Numbered from the stretch's first letter, positions 1 through 10,250 are shown. The stretch is DNA of 64,000 nucleotides from Chaetoderma sp. LZ-2023a (GCA_034401795.1 CM067367.1:32315733-32379732); one strand, 5' to 3'. Program-made: numbers and translations. The notes: a model not told the origin generated them from the letters alone.

Positions 1-65
1 TATGAAGTCAATTTTGTGCATTTCTTTTAGCCCATCTACGACGTTTCCCTATATCCCAGCATTAG

Positions 66-160
66 AAAAGTCGAATATTTTGAAAATCATTTGACTGCAA
101 GTTGTTGTTGCCTAAGGCAGCAACAGTTTTAGGTCAAATTGGTTCCAAAACAATCGTCAG
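66..160. repeat. Isolated M1-type hairpin fragment
   Basis: A decayed copy of the central hairpin of MITE family M1. It reads from GAATATTTTGAAAATCATTT through a GCCTAAGGC-type turn to a complementary arm ending near GGTTCCAAAAC. Neither the left nor the right arm of M1 is recognisable here. Confidence 0.6.
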
Positions 161-199
161 AATTTGTGAAAATTCACAAAGAAATTTTGTGAATTTACT

Positions 200-600
200 A
201 TGAATAACAGTTATTCCTTTTATCTAAATTTCCGCAAAATGGCCACCAACACTCCAGCCCACAGCCTTCAGAGGAGGATATTAACATTAGCAATCAAATG
301 CTTCAGATCACTGGCGTATCTATCAATTACTTATATAAACATTCACGTGCATCGACTATGTATGACACGGGACGGGCGGGCTTGAACATCAGGAATAGAT
401 GTTTATAGAGCTACCTTGCTAGAGCAATGAAACCACCGATGCATTAGCTGTATTACAAGACCAAACACTAAATTATGCCTGATTAAAATTAATAATCGAT
501 TTTTGCTCGATTAAATCGATCTTTTTCGACTTTTCGATTATTTTATTTTACACTCGATTATATAATCGCCAGCAAAAATAATCGACTTTCAATGAAATAT
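200..600. other. No gene seen; AT-rich sequence
   Basis: No coding-like reading frame, splice-supported exon or clear repeat was recognised. Positions 480-600 are rich in short ATCGAT/TCGATTA words on both strands, which look like decayed low-complexity or transposon sequence. Confidence 0.4.
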
Positions 601-925
601 CGATTAACCGAACATGCCTAGGTAGAACCAGTACCGAAGATGACCACCGTCCGGGTCGACCATGTGAAGGCTGCAAGTGACTGCGGCTTCCAGATTCTTC
701 CCCACCCACCGTATTCACTTGACCTGGCACCCTCTCTGACTTCTACCTGTTCCCTCAGCGCAAAACTAAGCTCCGAGATAAAAAAATGTAGATGGACGAA
801 CACGTAATTGAGGCTGTAGAGGCCTTCCTAGGGGTGTGTGACACATCATGGTTTCGCGAGGGATTAACGGAGCTCGAGAAATGGTGGAACAAGTGCATTG
901 AACGCAAGGGGGGGGGGGGGGTGTG
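600..925 (+). pseudogene. mariner-like transposase C-terminal relic
   Basis: Translation across two plus-strand frames gives a DD(x)D mariner transposase C-terminus. One frame reads ILPHPPYSLDLAPS, and the next reads DFYLFPQRKTKLR, a stop, then MDEHVIEAVEAFL and ELEKWWNKCIE. PHPPYSPDLAPSDYHLF and the WEKCIE end are hallmarks of the mariner/Tc1 family. A frameshift lies near 733 and a stop (TAG) near 788-790, so the copy is dead. The catalytic N-terminal part and the terminal inverted repeats are not recognisable. Confidence 0.75.
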
Positions 926-1087
926 CAAAAAAATAAAACAACTACAGGGTTCTAAATGGGACACCCCTCGTACAAAATGGATAGACAAGATCTGTCACAT
1001 AAGTATATAACGTCATAATTAACTACGCCTTATACAATCACAATGATGTATCATACCTAAGATCTGAAGCTCGAAAGGCCCGTCAAG

Positions 1088-1245
1088 TGTACGAATTGTA
1101 TGTCTTTGATAAATTTACAATTTACTAAATATTGATGAATTTTTTTAAGATAATTTAACTGGAGCTGTTACTGCATAGGCAGCAACAGCCCCCAGTTATA
1201 TTAGTTTCAAAATATTCAGTATAGCTTACCTCTCTAGCTTCATTT
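1088..1245 (+). repeat. Partial M1 MITE (hairpin core)
   Basis: Begins with the M1 words ACGAATTGTATGTCTTT, then a hairpin with a TGCATAGGCAGCAACAG turn, then AGCTTACC of the right arm. The CRE-rich left arm and the GC-box right end are absent. Confidence 0.55.
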
Positions 1246-1330
1246 AAATTGGGATTCTGGTAATTCATGGTGCGAAATATATAATTTTATGCCTGCCCAC
1301 GTTGTAAATAGTGGGCGGAGTTTCGCTAGA

Positions 1331-1724
1331 AATGGACCTTTCCAGCTTATCCATCTATCATCTGGCGTGATATGATGTCATAATCAACTAAGTGACGTGT
1401 CGGATGACGTCATAATTAATTATGGTATGAATAACTCAATTTAGCCCGTCTTTAATGCTTAATAGTCCGACACGTTGTACGAATGGTATCTCTTTACCAT
1501 TGAATAAACATTATGTTGAATATTTTGAAAGTAATTTGATTGGGCGCTGTTGCTGCCATAGGCAGAAACAGCACCCAGTCAAATTAGATTCAAAATATTT
1601 AGCAGCTGACCTGTATAGTTTTCTGGAAATTGATAGTCAGGGAGGTCAGGGATCGATCGATCCAGGTGTGGGTGGAGCTAAGCTAGATATGGGCGGTACA
1701 TAGCTCAAACTGGAACAGTCTATT
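1331..1724 (+). mobile_element. M1 MITE, near full length
   Basis: Starts AATGGACCTTTCCAG and ends with a degenerate inverted copy (AAACTGGAACAGTCTATT). The left arm carries TGATGTCA/TGACGTCA motifs. The centre is the hairpin GTTGAATATTTTGAAA...GCTGCC-ATA-GGCAG. The right arm contains GATCGATCGATCC and a GGGCGG box. It is 394 bp, with no transposase. The family assignment (non-autonomous DNA transposon) rests on the terminal inverted repeats and the many copies in this window. No clear target-site duplication is seen. Confidence 0.8.
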
Positions 1725-2240
1725 GACGAGGTATAGCCAGAGTGGATAAATCTATTGTAGCATTCACTTAGTGAGAATAACGGAAGCTAAATGGACATTG
1801 TATAGAAAAAAAAAGCTTATCGGCAGCAGGCACAGTCGTTTTTTTGCATGCAGATAACTACCACAAAGTAAGTATCGCCGTGGTCATCATCGTCCTATTG
1901 CGCGGGCTCGCCCTCCAGCTCTGCTCCCATATCGAGTACCGTGCTTGTAGGATATGATATCTGCACTAAGCTAGCGAAACATCCGAAATATAAATGAACT
2001 GTGGGTCACAGCCAATGAAATCGCTCCATAACAAATACATGATGATCCGATTGGCTGCCCTCCAACCCACCTGCGTAATGTTATTTCGCCTAGCGAGAGA
2101 TCAAAGGTTTGCAAGTACGGCAACAAACAGCGGACCGATGTGAGTGGGCGTATGGTAGTACGATGCGTGGGCACGGACTGCACAACATGCGATTGTACAG
2201 AGCCTATCATAAACAAACTGTTCCACGCTAGTTTCAATGG
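1725..2240. other. No gene recognised
   Basis: Unique-looking sequence between two MITEs. Minus-strand reading frames exist, but they show no domain, no splice support and no codon pattern I can defend. Confidence 0.35.
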
Positions 2241-2244
2241 ACGG

Positions 2245-2345
2245 ATCTGATCTGTTTGTTGGTACTTGAGTATTTGACGTCATAATCAAAATACCCCACA
2301 CGTTAGCTGACGTCACAATCAAGTAAAGTAGCTCCACCACGAAAG
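2245..2345. repeat. M1-derived CRE-like fragment
   Basis: A short piece of the M1 left arm with two TGACGTCA-type motifs (TTTGACGTCATAATCAA and GCTGACGTCACAATCAA), without termini or hairpin. Confidence 0.45.
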
Positions 2346-2373
2346 CTGCAAGCGGTCTGAGAGTAACTGCCTG

Positions 2374-2712
2374 AATGGACCTCTCCAGTTTATCAATCCA
2401 TCATATGACGTCATAATCAACCATGCGACGCTTTATTTGATGATGGACTAAGCAATGTTGTGCGAATTGTAAGTCTTTACTATTTAATAAACATGCTGTT
2501 GAATATTTCGAAACTAAGTTGACTGTGTGCTGTTATTGCCATAGGCAGTAACAGCACCCAGGCAAATTTGTTTCAAAATATTCAACAGCTTACACATATA
2601 GTTTTCCGGAAATTGAGTGTCAGGGAGCTCAGCGAGCGATCGATCACAATACGAGCGAAGTGTGGGTGGAGCTTAGATAGAGATTGGCGGGGCATAGCTA
2701 AAACTGTCCATT
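2374..2712 (+). mobile_element. M1 MITE, near full length
   Basis: AATGGACCTCTCCAGTTTAT start, TGACGTCA motif, hairpin around 2493-2590, then GATCGATC and a shortened right terminus AAAACTGTCCATT. It is about 339 bp, shortened in the left arm. A second partial copy follows immediately. Confidence 0.8.
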
Positions 2713-2806
2713 GTACGTCTTTGGTGAAGTTACAATTTAAGAAACATTCTGTTGAATATTTTGAAACTAATTTGACAGGGCGCTGTCTCGGGCATAAGCC
2801 ATAGTT
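2713..2806 (+). repeat. Truncated M1 copy abutting the previous one
   Basis: Directly after the terminus of the preceding element comes a second M1 segment (GTACGTCTTTGGTGAAG then TTGAATATTTTGAAAC). It stops inside the hairpin at CATAAGCCATAG. This may be a tandem insertion or partial duplication. Confidence 0.55.
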
Positions 2807-3039
2807 GGGTATGTCGCCTTGGTTTCCTCTGATTGGTTGAAAGACAAATTAGGACAGCCTTCGTAAAATAGAGGACTATATAACCAGTTAGTCAATAAAG
2901 CCTGAATAGCTGTCTCTGACGGCATAATAAAAGGTTTTAAATATCATGCGTAGTGAATGGCGTATTATATCACGTGACTAGCTATTTTGAAATGAGTTGA
3001 GTATTCCTTTAAGGAAAGTCTGATAATGATTACAGTACA

Positions 3040-3300
3040 GCTAAGAAATAACTTGACATATTTCCAAAAAACCAGATTAAAATGTACTGTTTAATATTGA
3101 ACATAATTCGATTGGAAGATTTTGAACATAATTCGATTGGAAGACATTGCTGCCTAAGGCAGCAATGCCTTTCAATCCAATTACGCTCAAAATAGTTAAC
3201 AGAACATTTCTTGCATCGTGTTCAGAATTGTACTAACTAACATGTTTCTGTATTTGCTCTGGAACATGTCAATTTATTTATGAGCTGTACTGAAGTTAAA
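3040..3300. repeat. M1b hairpin repeat
   Basis: A related family with the turn CATTGCTGCCTAAGGCAGCAATG flanked by CGATTGGAAG/CTTTCAATCC arms, and outer sequence reading TGCATCGTGTTCA and TAACATGTTTCTGT. The left arm contains a 20-bp tandem repeat of GAACATAATTCGATTGGAAG. Other copies are near 9,425, 19,790 and 43,350. Confidence 0.6.
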
Positions 3301-3306
3301 AGAACC

Positions 3307-3395
3307 ACAACCCCACCCCACCGCACCCCCACCCCACCCCACCCCACCCCCACCCCACCCCAGCACACCCCACCCACCCCACCCCACCCCCAACC
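3307..3395. repeat. C-rich (CCCCA)n tract
   Basis: An 89-bp run of CCCCACCCC. On the minus (sense) strand of the SRCR/VWA/TSP1 gene this is GGGGTGGGG, and it lies about 80 nt downstream of the TSP1 exon donor site. Confidence 0.9.
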
Positions 3396-3472
3396 AAATA
3401 CTCACATTCAGACAACTTTACGATTTGTAAAATAATTATTAAGCACAGAGGGAGGGTTGATAATAAGCATAC

Positions 3473-3670
3473 TTTCTGTTGTAGTCGGTATTGGTATCGA
3501 TGTTGGACATGGCGTGAAGCATGTTCTGTTCTCTCTACCAGGACCCACGCACGGTGCACCATTAGCAGAGGGTGCGGTATTGGTACAGGTTCTCTCTCGG
3601 TACTGAGTGGCACTTCCACAAGACCGACTGCAATCACTCCAATTACCCCATGCCGACCAACCACCATTAA
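3473..3670 (-). CDS. TSP1-repeat exon of the SRCR-VWA-TSP1 gene
   Basis: A minus-strand exon of 198 bp that I defined from splice sites. The acceptor is TATCTAG|TTAATGG and the donor GAAA|GTATGC. Both boundaries are phase 1. The reading frame gives GGWSAWGNWSDCSRSCG, then YRERTC, GAPCVGPGRE and RTCFTPCPT. This is a complete thrombospondin type-1 repeat with six cysteines and the WxxW motif, which in this family often carries C-mannose and binds glycosaminoglycans. Joined to the VWA exon, the codon at the seam is GTT (Val). No stop codon follows before the donor, so the protein continues into exons I cannot find, probably left of the window. Confidence 0.85.
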
Positions 3671-3673
3671 CTA

Positions 3674-3690
3674 GATAATAATAATAGTAC

Positions 3691-3781
<91 letters not shown>
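3674..3781. repeat. (TAA)n microsatellite at a splice acceptor
   Basis: About 108 bp of (TAA)n, reading (TTA)n on the gene's sense strand. It ends within four bases of the TSP1 exon, so the polypyrimidine-tract position is occupied by the microsatellite. Confidence 0.95.
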
Positions 3782-3782
<1 letters not shown>

Positions 3783-4008
3783 TTCTCCCGTTTTTCTCAT
3801 ATTGTGATAAGTTTTCAGATTTTACGAATTTCTTCGGATCATGCCAAAGCCTGTGGAATCCTTGTGAATAGTCGCACACTTTTTTAAACTAAAATCTTAG
3901 CAACATCGGACGAGAAGTTTTCGATCAGGATCAGGATTCTTCTATCCTGATCATGGCCAACGTCTGAAAATCATGTTGCATCGCAAGTTCGTTCCTTGTG
4001 TTAAAATT

Positions 4009-4190
4009 TAAAGGTACATATTCACACCAGAATGATTGAAAATAAAATAGTTAAAATTGCAATTACTTTTATAAGCTTAAATTATGTGCATATGTGTAAT
4101 GAAACGAAATAAATCTTAACATATGATGATTCCATTCCATATAAATTAATATAATTAAGAGGCCTGTGCCTCTATTTAAAATCGGTTTAG
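4009..4190. mobile_element. Partial M2 MITE
   Basis: The left half of the palindromic family M2. It begins TTTAAAGGTACATATTCACA, runs through TGAAACGAAATAAATCTTAA, and decays after ATAAATTAATATAATT. The mirror half is missing. Confidence 0.7.
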
Positions 4191-4225
4191 GAGTACTTTA
4201 GATACAGGTGTGGCCGGGTGGACGA

Positions 4226-4375
4226 ACATACACACGCACGCACATATGCACGCACGCTCACACACAGGCTCACAAGTGCACGCAGGCATGCGTGCACAAA
4301 CGCACACACGCACAAACACACAACCGCGCGCACATACGCGCGCGTACGCAAGCGCACGCGCATGCACGCACACGC

Positions 4376-4415
<40 letters not shown>

Positions 4416-4441
4416 GCGCGTGCGCCCACGCACGCACGCAA
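4226..4441. repeat. (CA)n/(CACG)n tract downstream of the VWA exon
   Basis: About 215 bp of alternating purine-pyrimidine CA and CACGCG repeats. On the gene's sense strand it reads TG/CGTG and begins about 75 nt after the VWA donor site. Every frame across it is open, but this reflects composition only. Confidence 0.95.
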
Positions 4442-4514
4442 TCGCAATACCCTCGTCTCTTACCGGGCGAGGGTAATAATAATCATGTGAATGTGAGGCG
4501 ATGATCACACCTAC

Positions 4515-5075
4515 CTTCACACGCAATGGTCTGCACCGCATCCTGGACGGCCTGTAAAGCTGTGAAATCCGTCACCTCAAACAAATGACGAGGACTGGTT
4601 GCCATGGTTTGCAGCTCAGTAGTGGAACTTCCACTTCCAACTCCGATCGCAATGATAGTCACACCAGCTTGCTTAAGTCGAGATGCTTCCAAGCTTGGAT
4701 TATAACCACCGGTTGATTCTCCGTCTGTTATTACAATAAGGACGTTAGGCGCATTTGGGCGATCACCATTTGCGGGATTGAACACATCTGTCCTCACATA
4801 CTCGAGACCTGCTGAGGTGTGGGTATATCCAGAACGTTGATTAATTCTGATTATTGCTGTAAGGGTGGCCTGTTGCGTTGTATGGGTGTTCAGATAAAAC
4901 TCACTCTTCACTACGTCTGAAAAGGTTACTATGCCTACTTGAATGTCATCTGGTCCAATTGTAAATCTCTGGACCATGGTGCGTATGAAATCAATCTGCT
5001 CTGTCCATGGATTACTCAGGATGCTACTAGATGTATCCACAAGAAACACAATATCGGCAATCGACATCTGGCAAA
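4515..5075 (-). CDS. VWA-domain exon of the SRCR-VWA-TSP1 gene
   Basis: A minus-strand exon of 561 bp. The acceptor is TTCTCTGTTTGTGCAG|TTTGCC and the donor GAAG|GTAGGT, and both boundaries are phase 1. It encodes a whole von Willebrand factor A domain. The first strand holds the MIDAS motif (FLVDTSSSI), followed by VQRFTIGPDDIQVGIVTFS, the MIDAS threonine in SGYTHTSAGLEYV, and the second MIDAS aspartate in VLIVITDGEST. It ends at TIACEG. All metal-coordinating positions look intact, so a Mg-dependent adhesion site is plausible. The domain most resembles VWAs of collagen VI and matrilin-like extracellular proteins. Other exons between this one and the SRCR-2 exon at 10,069 cannot be excluded. 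Confidence 0.9.
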
Positions 5076-5156
5076 CTGCACAAACAGAGAAATGTATTGC
5101 AGTAAATGTAAGATGTAAGGTACTCGCTCGTTGACAGTGATTTCTAATCAATCTGA

Positions 5157-5565
5157 CCTTTCCGGTTTTATTTATTCCCCGCCCATCACTAGCTAAGCTC
5201 CACCTACACCTCGCTCGTGTTATGATCGATCGATATCCTGAACTCCCTGACCATCAATTTCCATAGAACTATACAGGTAAGCTGTTGAATATTGTAAGAC
5301 TAAATTGACTGGGTACTGTTGCTGCCTATGGCTTGATACAGCTGCCACTCAAACTGGGTTCAAAATATTTAACGGGATGTTTCTTAAATAGTAAAGACAT
5401 GCAATTCGTACAACAACGCTTAGTCCGTCAGCAATTAAGCGTTCGTGACGAACTTAGCTGCGTCATTCATAAAGTAATTGATTATAGTATCATCCTATAC
5501 GTCACGTAGATAATTGTGACGTCATATGAGGCCAGGTGATGGATAGATAAACCGGAAACGTTAAT
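5157..5565 (-). mobile_element. M1 MITE, degenerate
   Basis: Reverse-orientation M1 inside an intron. CCGCCCATCACTAGCTAAGC right arm, GATCGATCGAT, then a damaged hairpin core in which one arm is rearranged (GCCTATGGCTTGATACAGC). The left arm follows with several CGTCA motifs, and the element ends near AAACCGGAAACGTTAATT. About 409 bp. Confidence 0.75.
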
Positions 5566-5838
5566 TTTCTCAAGTTTAGTAAAACTGTTTTAACCGTATT
5601 CGAAAATTTAATTTCTGACCTTCCCGATGAGTTACTTCTAAAGAGACATACAATAAAGTTAGAAATCCGCACATTTTTTATGCATAGAGATATGCAAAGA
5701 TATGTGTGACACGCAAGTTTCAATCATTCTATGCGGCAAACCTTTAACGACATAAAGAACTAGACAGAGCCATTCCTGCCAGAAAGTCATGACATGTTTC
5801 ATTTAACCCTCACAAACTCGAAACTACAAATTGATGAA

Positions 5839-5987
5839 TCCAGTTTATCAGCCAATCATATGACGTCATAATCAGCTGCATCACGTATAAGCTGACGTCA
5901 AAATCAATTACCATGAATGATGCGATTTAGTCATTCATGACGTAATTGATTATGACGCAATGCTACACGTCATATGATTGATTGTGT
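5839..5987. repeat. M1 left-arm fragment
   Basis: Contains five TGACGT/ACGTCA motifs within about 150 bp, with neither hairpin nor right arm. Confidence 0.5.
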
Positions 5988-6194
5988 TCTTTTATGCTGT
6001 TCAAATAACAAACTAATCTGAGTAGTTCAATCTTGAGAGAATTTGCGGGTGGTGGGGTGGTGGTTTGGGTGGGGAGGCGGCGGTATCAATTGATACGGTA
6101 TTTGGTCGCTGATCATTGAGAGAGAAGAGAGAGAATGTTCTTTGATGTTTCGATCAAAGAACAATGTCAATCTGACCAGGGCAGCCGGTATACG

Positions 6195-6259
6195 TTGCGT
6201 GCGTGCGTGCATGCGTGTGTGCGTGCGTGCGTGCGTGCGTCCGTGCGCGCGCGCGTGCA

Positions 6260-6292
<33 letters not shown>

Positions 6293-6314
6293 GTGTGTGT
6301 GTGTGTGTGTGTGC
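6195..6314. repeat. (TGCG)n/(GT)n tract
   Basis: 120 bp of GTGCGTGC repeats followed by pure (GT)n. Reading frames across it on both strands are compositional. Confidence 0.95.
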
Positions 6315-6500
6315 TTTATTCCCCTGGGCCATAGAGTTACCCTCGCCTATTAAGCTAGTGCTAGAAGTCGGTAAAGGCAGACATCCCCTCTGCCAAGGAA
6401 TTGACATGTTCAGCGACATGGTAAGGGTAATTATAAAGACACGATGTTTTCAGAACCGGCAGTAGATTGTGACAGCATTTCACATTCAAGTTGGGAGCCA

Positions 6501-6811
6501 AATGGATCTTTCAAGTTTTAGCTATGCTCCGCCCATCTCTAGCTAAGCTCCACCCACACTTCAGCTAGTGATTCGATCGATCCTTCCCTGGACTCCCTGA
6601 CTATAAATTTTCAGAAAACTATACATGTAAGCTATTGCATATTTTGAAAGATCATACAAATCGTACAATGATGCTTTAATCCGTCACTAATTATGCGTTA
6701 GTGACGAACTTAATTACGTCATTCATGACGTCATTAGTTATGACGTCATCATCAACGTCACATAGTTTACTATAACGTCATGTGATGGATGGATAGAATG
6801 GAAACGCCATT
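6501..6811 (-). mobile_element. M1 MITE lacking most of the hairpin
   Basis: AATGGATCTTTCAAGTTTTA at one end and GGAAACGCCATT at the other. One hairpin arm (GCATATTTTGAAAGATCAT) joins directly to the left-arm word ACAAATCGTACAA, so about 80 bp of the stem is deleted. The CRE-like array (TCATGACGTCATTAGTTATG and others) is kept. Confidence 0.75.
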
Positions 6812-7020
6812 CCTGATATGGGGCCAATCTGTCTAGGTTTCAACAGCATGCCTGAGGGTCGACTGTCTCGCAGGCTGTCTCTGCAAACAGTTAGAGCACA
6901 ACCCACGCTCTAAGGGGTGGAGTAAGATTTCCAGACAGACGAGTGAGAATGGCTACTGTAAGAGCTGATGCTGACATATGATGATGATGCCAGTAGCTAC
7001 AGTTGCATTGTTTTGTAATT

Positions 7021-7407
7021 CACATTTCCAGAGTACCCACCCATTATATGACGTCATAATGAACTGCGTGATGTGTACAATGACATCATAATGAGTTACG
7101 TCGATAAGTACGTCACGAACGCATATTTGAAGACGGTCTATGCGTTGTTGTACAAATTGTTTGCTTTTACCATTTAATAAATATTCTGTTGAATATTTTG
7201 AAACTAATTTGACTGGGCGCTGTTGCTGCCATAGGCAGCAACAGCACCCAGTCAAATTAGTTACAAAATATTCAACAGCTTCCCTATATAGTTTTCAGGA
7301 AATTGATAGCTAGGGCATTTGGGGATCGATCAATCCCACCACGGCGAGGTGTAGGTGGAGCTTAGCTAGTGATGGGCGGGGCATAGCTAAAAATGGAAAG
7401 GTCCATT
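7021..7407 (+). mobile_element. M1 MITE with the best-preserved hairpin
   Basis: The left arm has TATGACGTCATAATG and related motifs. The hairpin occupies 7,186-7,278: two 45-nt arms that are complementary except for about two positions, separated by the 3-nt loop ATA. The right arm carries GATCGATCAATCC and GGGCGGGGC, and the terminus is GGAAAGGTCCATT. The left terminus is degraded. Confidence 0.8.
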
Positions 7408-7409
7408 GC

Positions 7410-8245
7410 GGTTAGCCAATCTAAAACTTCTCCTATACTACTTACATATGATTGAGTACATAGTAAACACACATAAGGTCGCCGATCTACCAAACATATA
7501 GTGGGGACACGCTACAACGGCGAGCTCTAACGGTGTTACCGTAGTAATTTTCACATATGTGCGATGTTGGTAGCGTATTGCGGACGCACGTGCGAAAACG
7601 ATATAAAAAGATGATACATATAACAAGTTCTGTCAACTTTAAATGAATCTGCAGCTAGAAATAACCATGGTGCCGTTGGTATGAATACATATTTCAAAGT
7701 GAGTTACAATTATTCATACAATTACTATTGCGCTTACAATATAGAATAATAATTTGTTTGAATTGTCTTCTCCTAACAGTTAGGCCTACAACGCGAATCT
7801 CGCAGTTAAATCATAAAGTTTCAGTTCTCGAGGAGACTCGATACTCTACGGAGAGCTCCAGCCTATCACACAAATGCAAAACTATGCTTCTGAATAGCTG
7901 AAAATGTTCATGACCATCTTTGATGCCAATGTATGGAGGAAACCAATCGTGATAAAAGCATACAAAGTAGGTTCCTTGACCGAAAACCTCCCAAATAGTT
8001 CAAAACATAGATATTACAATATCTATACTGCTGTCTCCTTCTTTTCAGAGTAACGAGTGAATAGCGGCGAATTTGGCGGTTATCTTAGATTTCTCAAACT
8101 CATGAATGGTGATAGAGGGGAACTTGTTGGATTATCAATCTAAAGTCCTTCAAGTTTGAAAAACCGCTGAAAACAAATATGCACCACAAATTCTCAAATA
8201 TCGGGCATAGTTGAGGGTCAAAGCTAACTAGGTCTACGAAAATGT
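7410..8245. other. Intronic sequence, nothing recognised
   Basis: Lies between the VWA and SRCR-2 exons of the minus-strand gene. I checked both strands and found no domain, long open frame or repeat I can support. Confidence 0.4.
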
Positions 8246-8249
8246 AGGA

Positions 8250-8617
8250 ATCCAGCTTTAATATATGCCTCGCCCATCTCTAGCTAAGCTCCATCCCACT
8301 TCGCCAGTGTTGGGATCGATCGATCCCTGAGTTCCGTGACTATCCAGAAAACTATACTGGTAGGCTGTTGAGTATTCTGAATCTAATTTTCCTAGGTGCT
8401 TTTGCTGCCCATGGCAGCAACAGAGCCTCGTCAAATTAGTTTCAAAATATTCAAGAGCATGTTTATTAAATAGTAAAGACTTACACCTCGCACAACTTGA
8501 CGGACTATTAAGCATTTATGACGGACTAAATCGCGTCATTCTTTGCGTAATTGATTATGACGTCAGCCTACATATGACGTAGGCTATTATGACGTCATAT
8601 GACTGATCGATAAATTG
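8250..8617 (-). mobile_element. M1 MITE
   Basis: Reverse orientation: CGCCCATCTCTAGCTAAGC, GATCGATCGATCC, a hairpin with a GCTGCCCATGGCAGC turn, AATAGTAAAGACTTAC, then TGACGTCA motifs to about CTGATCGATAAAT. The terminal repeats are worn. Confidence 0.75.
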
Positions 8618-8675
8618 CTGGGCCGATACCGGGCCGATACTGACGGGTATCGGCCCAACATCAGCCCAGTAAGCT
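8618..8675. mobile_element. Small palindromic MITE (GGGCCGATAC ends)
   Basis: An inverted repeat of TGCTGGGCCGATAC against GTATCGGCCCAACATCAGCC, abutting the end of the preceding M1 copy. It is about 58 bp. Confidence 0.5.
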
Positions 8676-8823
8676 GTGTTATCTGGGAAGTAGCATGTTG
8701 AGCGCTTTGAGGCGCTGTTGGCACGTGTAATGGACCTACACGCGCAGTATTTTGCTTGTATTTTGTTATAAATGTGTGTTTATGGTATCACTATGTGTTG
8801 TTGACCAACAAACAATTAATTCA

Positions 8824-9140
8824 TCTGCGTATTCCCTCCAGAATGCTTGAAAACTAAATAGTCAAAATTGTATACTTCTAGGTACATAGATCTAATGAAG
8901 CGAAATAGATCCATTACATATAAATTAATATAGTTTTTTAGCTTGTGAAATTGAATTAGAAACACGAGTCCCTAATTCAACATTACAGCTAAAAATTATA
9001 TTAATGTATACGTGATGAAATTATCATATGCTAGGATGTATTTCATTTCATTAAATCGAGGTACACATGTTAAGCTTCTAAAAGTATAAAATTCAAATAA
9101 TTTTATTTTTAAGCATTCTGGTGTGAATATGCACCTTTAC
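8824..9140. mobile_element. M2 MITE
   Basis: A nearly palindromic element whose right end is GGTGTGAATATGCACCTTTA. The centre is AATTGAATTAGAAACACGAG / TCCCTAATTCAA, and the two halves mirror each other through GAAATAGATC and GTATTTCATTTC. The left terminus is eroded (TATTCCCTCCAGAATGCTTG). Confidence 0.75.
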
Positions 9141-9297
9141 TTTTAAAAATTACAGATCAGAAAAGACTAATTGTTTATGAAGCAAGGAATATTCTGTTGA
9201 ACGCATAATTTATAAATTGAACTCAGAACCAGGTTCGAAAAAATCAACAATGAACACATATGTTTTCATACAGGCCCATGTAGAGTACAGCTCCTAT

Positions 9298-9394
9298 CTA
9301 AGGCCGTGGCCTCACTAGAGACTTAACCGGGGTAAAGTCATACTTACATACGCAGTTACTCAGGATTAAGTCGCTAGTGAGAACACGGCCTTAG
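9298..9394. mobile_element. Palindromic MITE (AAGGCCGTG ends)
   Basis: 97 bp with inverted ends CTAAGGCCGTGGCCTCACTA and TAGTGAGAACACGGCCTTAG, and inner AGACTTAA/TTAAGTCG arms. Confidence 0.65.
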
Positions 9395-9419
9395 TTAATA
9401 TGTTTCCGAAACAAGCACA

Positions 9420-9520
9420 GAAACATGTTAGTTATGAGGAAATGTTCTGTCGAATATTTTGAATATAATGAGATTGGAACTTAGGCAGAAATGTGTTCCA
9501 ATCCAAATATGTTCAAATAT
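9420..9520. repeat. M1b fragment
   Basis: AACATGTTAGTTATGAGG, then AATATTTTGAATATAATGAG ATTGGAAC and a reverse arm GTTCCAATCC. This is a shortened hairpin of the same family as 3,040-3,300. Confidence 0.45.
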
Positions 9521-9910
9521 CCGAAGATGTAGGCCTACATCCCCATTTTGGGTCAATAGCTAAAAAAACAACAGTAACAGCTTTCAACAACATTGTTTTC
9601 AAAATGAAGACTTTTGACATATTTTCTGATAACGCTGGTTCTCCTGGGGCGGTCTTCTCCAAACGTGGATGTATGTGTGTATATGGTGTCTTGAAGACGT
9701 GTGCCAATTTTGGAGTCCAAATCTAAAACACAACAACTGTTTCAGCAACATTGTTTCCAAAATAGACACCTTTTATCACAAGTAGGTATTGGACAAATTT
9801 ATCCTCGTTAAAAAATGTCCCGGTCAAGAGACCGAAGAAACATAGCGGGCACTGTACTACTGAACACAACTATCGGCAACACAGTCGATTTCTATTGACT
9901 AAAACAACAA

Positions 9911-10002
9911 CCCCCCACCCCCACCCCCCACCCCCACCCCCACCCCCCACCCCCCCCCCCAACCCCCCCCCCCCCCCCTCTCATCCCACCCACCCCACCC
10001 CT
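9911..10002. repeat. C-rich (CCCCCA)n tract downstream of the SRCR-2b exon
   Basis: About 92 bp of C-runs broken by single A. On the gene's sense strand it reads GGGGGTGGGG and starts about 67 nt after the donor site at 10,068. It has the same position and composition as the tract that follows the TSP1 exon. Confidence 0.95.
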
Positions 10003-10068
10003 CCAGAATACCCATGTGAACTTCCACCAGAACACCACGCATGCGTGACAGGATTCTGTCCCACTTAC

Positions 10069-10244
10069 CAGACGGAATGCATTTAATAGAAACATCTTCA
10101 GAATGGTGACAACGAGTTCTTCCCCAAGGCCCATGTCGACATGCGCCTAACCCTAACTCCGAGCCAGTACAAGTCACATGCCCAAGCCATATACGGCCAG
10201 TTCCCGCTGTATAGTAAGCATCAGGTAGAGCGACGCTTGTACCA
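10069..10244 (-). CDS. SRCR-2 C-terminal-half exon
   Basis: A minus-strand exon of 176 bp. The acceptor is TTATCTTCAG|TGG (phase 2) and the donor TCTG|GTAAGT (phase 1). It translates as GTSVALPDAYYTAGTGRIWL, then VTCTGSELGLGACRHGPWG and RCHHSEDVSIKC. This is the second half of a scavenger receptor cysteine-rich domain with four of its six cysteines. The phase-2 seam to the exon at 17,265 makes AAT (Asn). The acceptor is immediately downstream, in sense direction, of a (TTA)n microsatellite. Confidence 0.9.
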
Positions 10245-10248
10245 CTGA

Positions 10249-10250
10249 AG

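Noticed and set aside
1331..1724. M1 as a tRNA-derived SINE
   Set aside because: No A-box or B-box promoter and no 3' tail were seen. Inverted termini point to a DNA transposon derivative.
3296..3667. 123-codon minus-strand frame over the TSP1 exon
   Set aside because: It is one frame off. The correct frame gives the TSP1 repeat bounded by splice sites.
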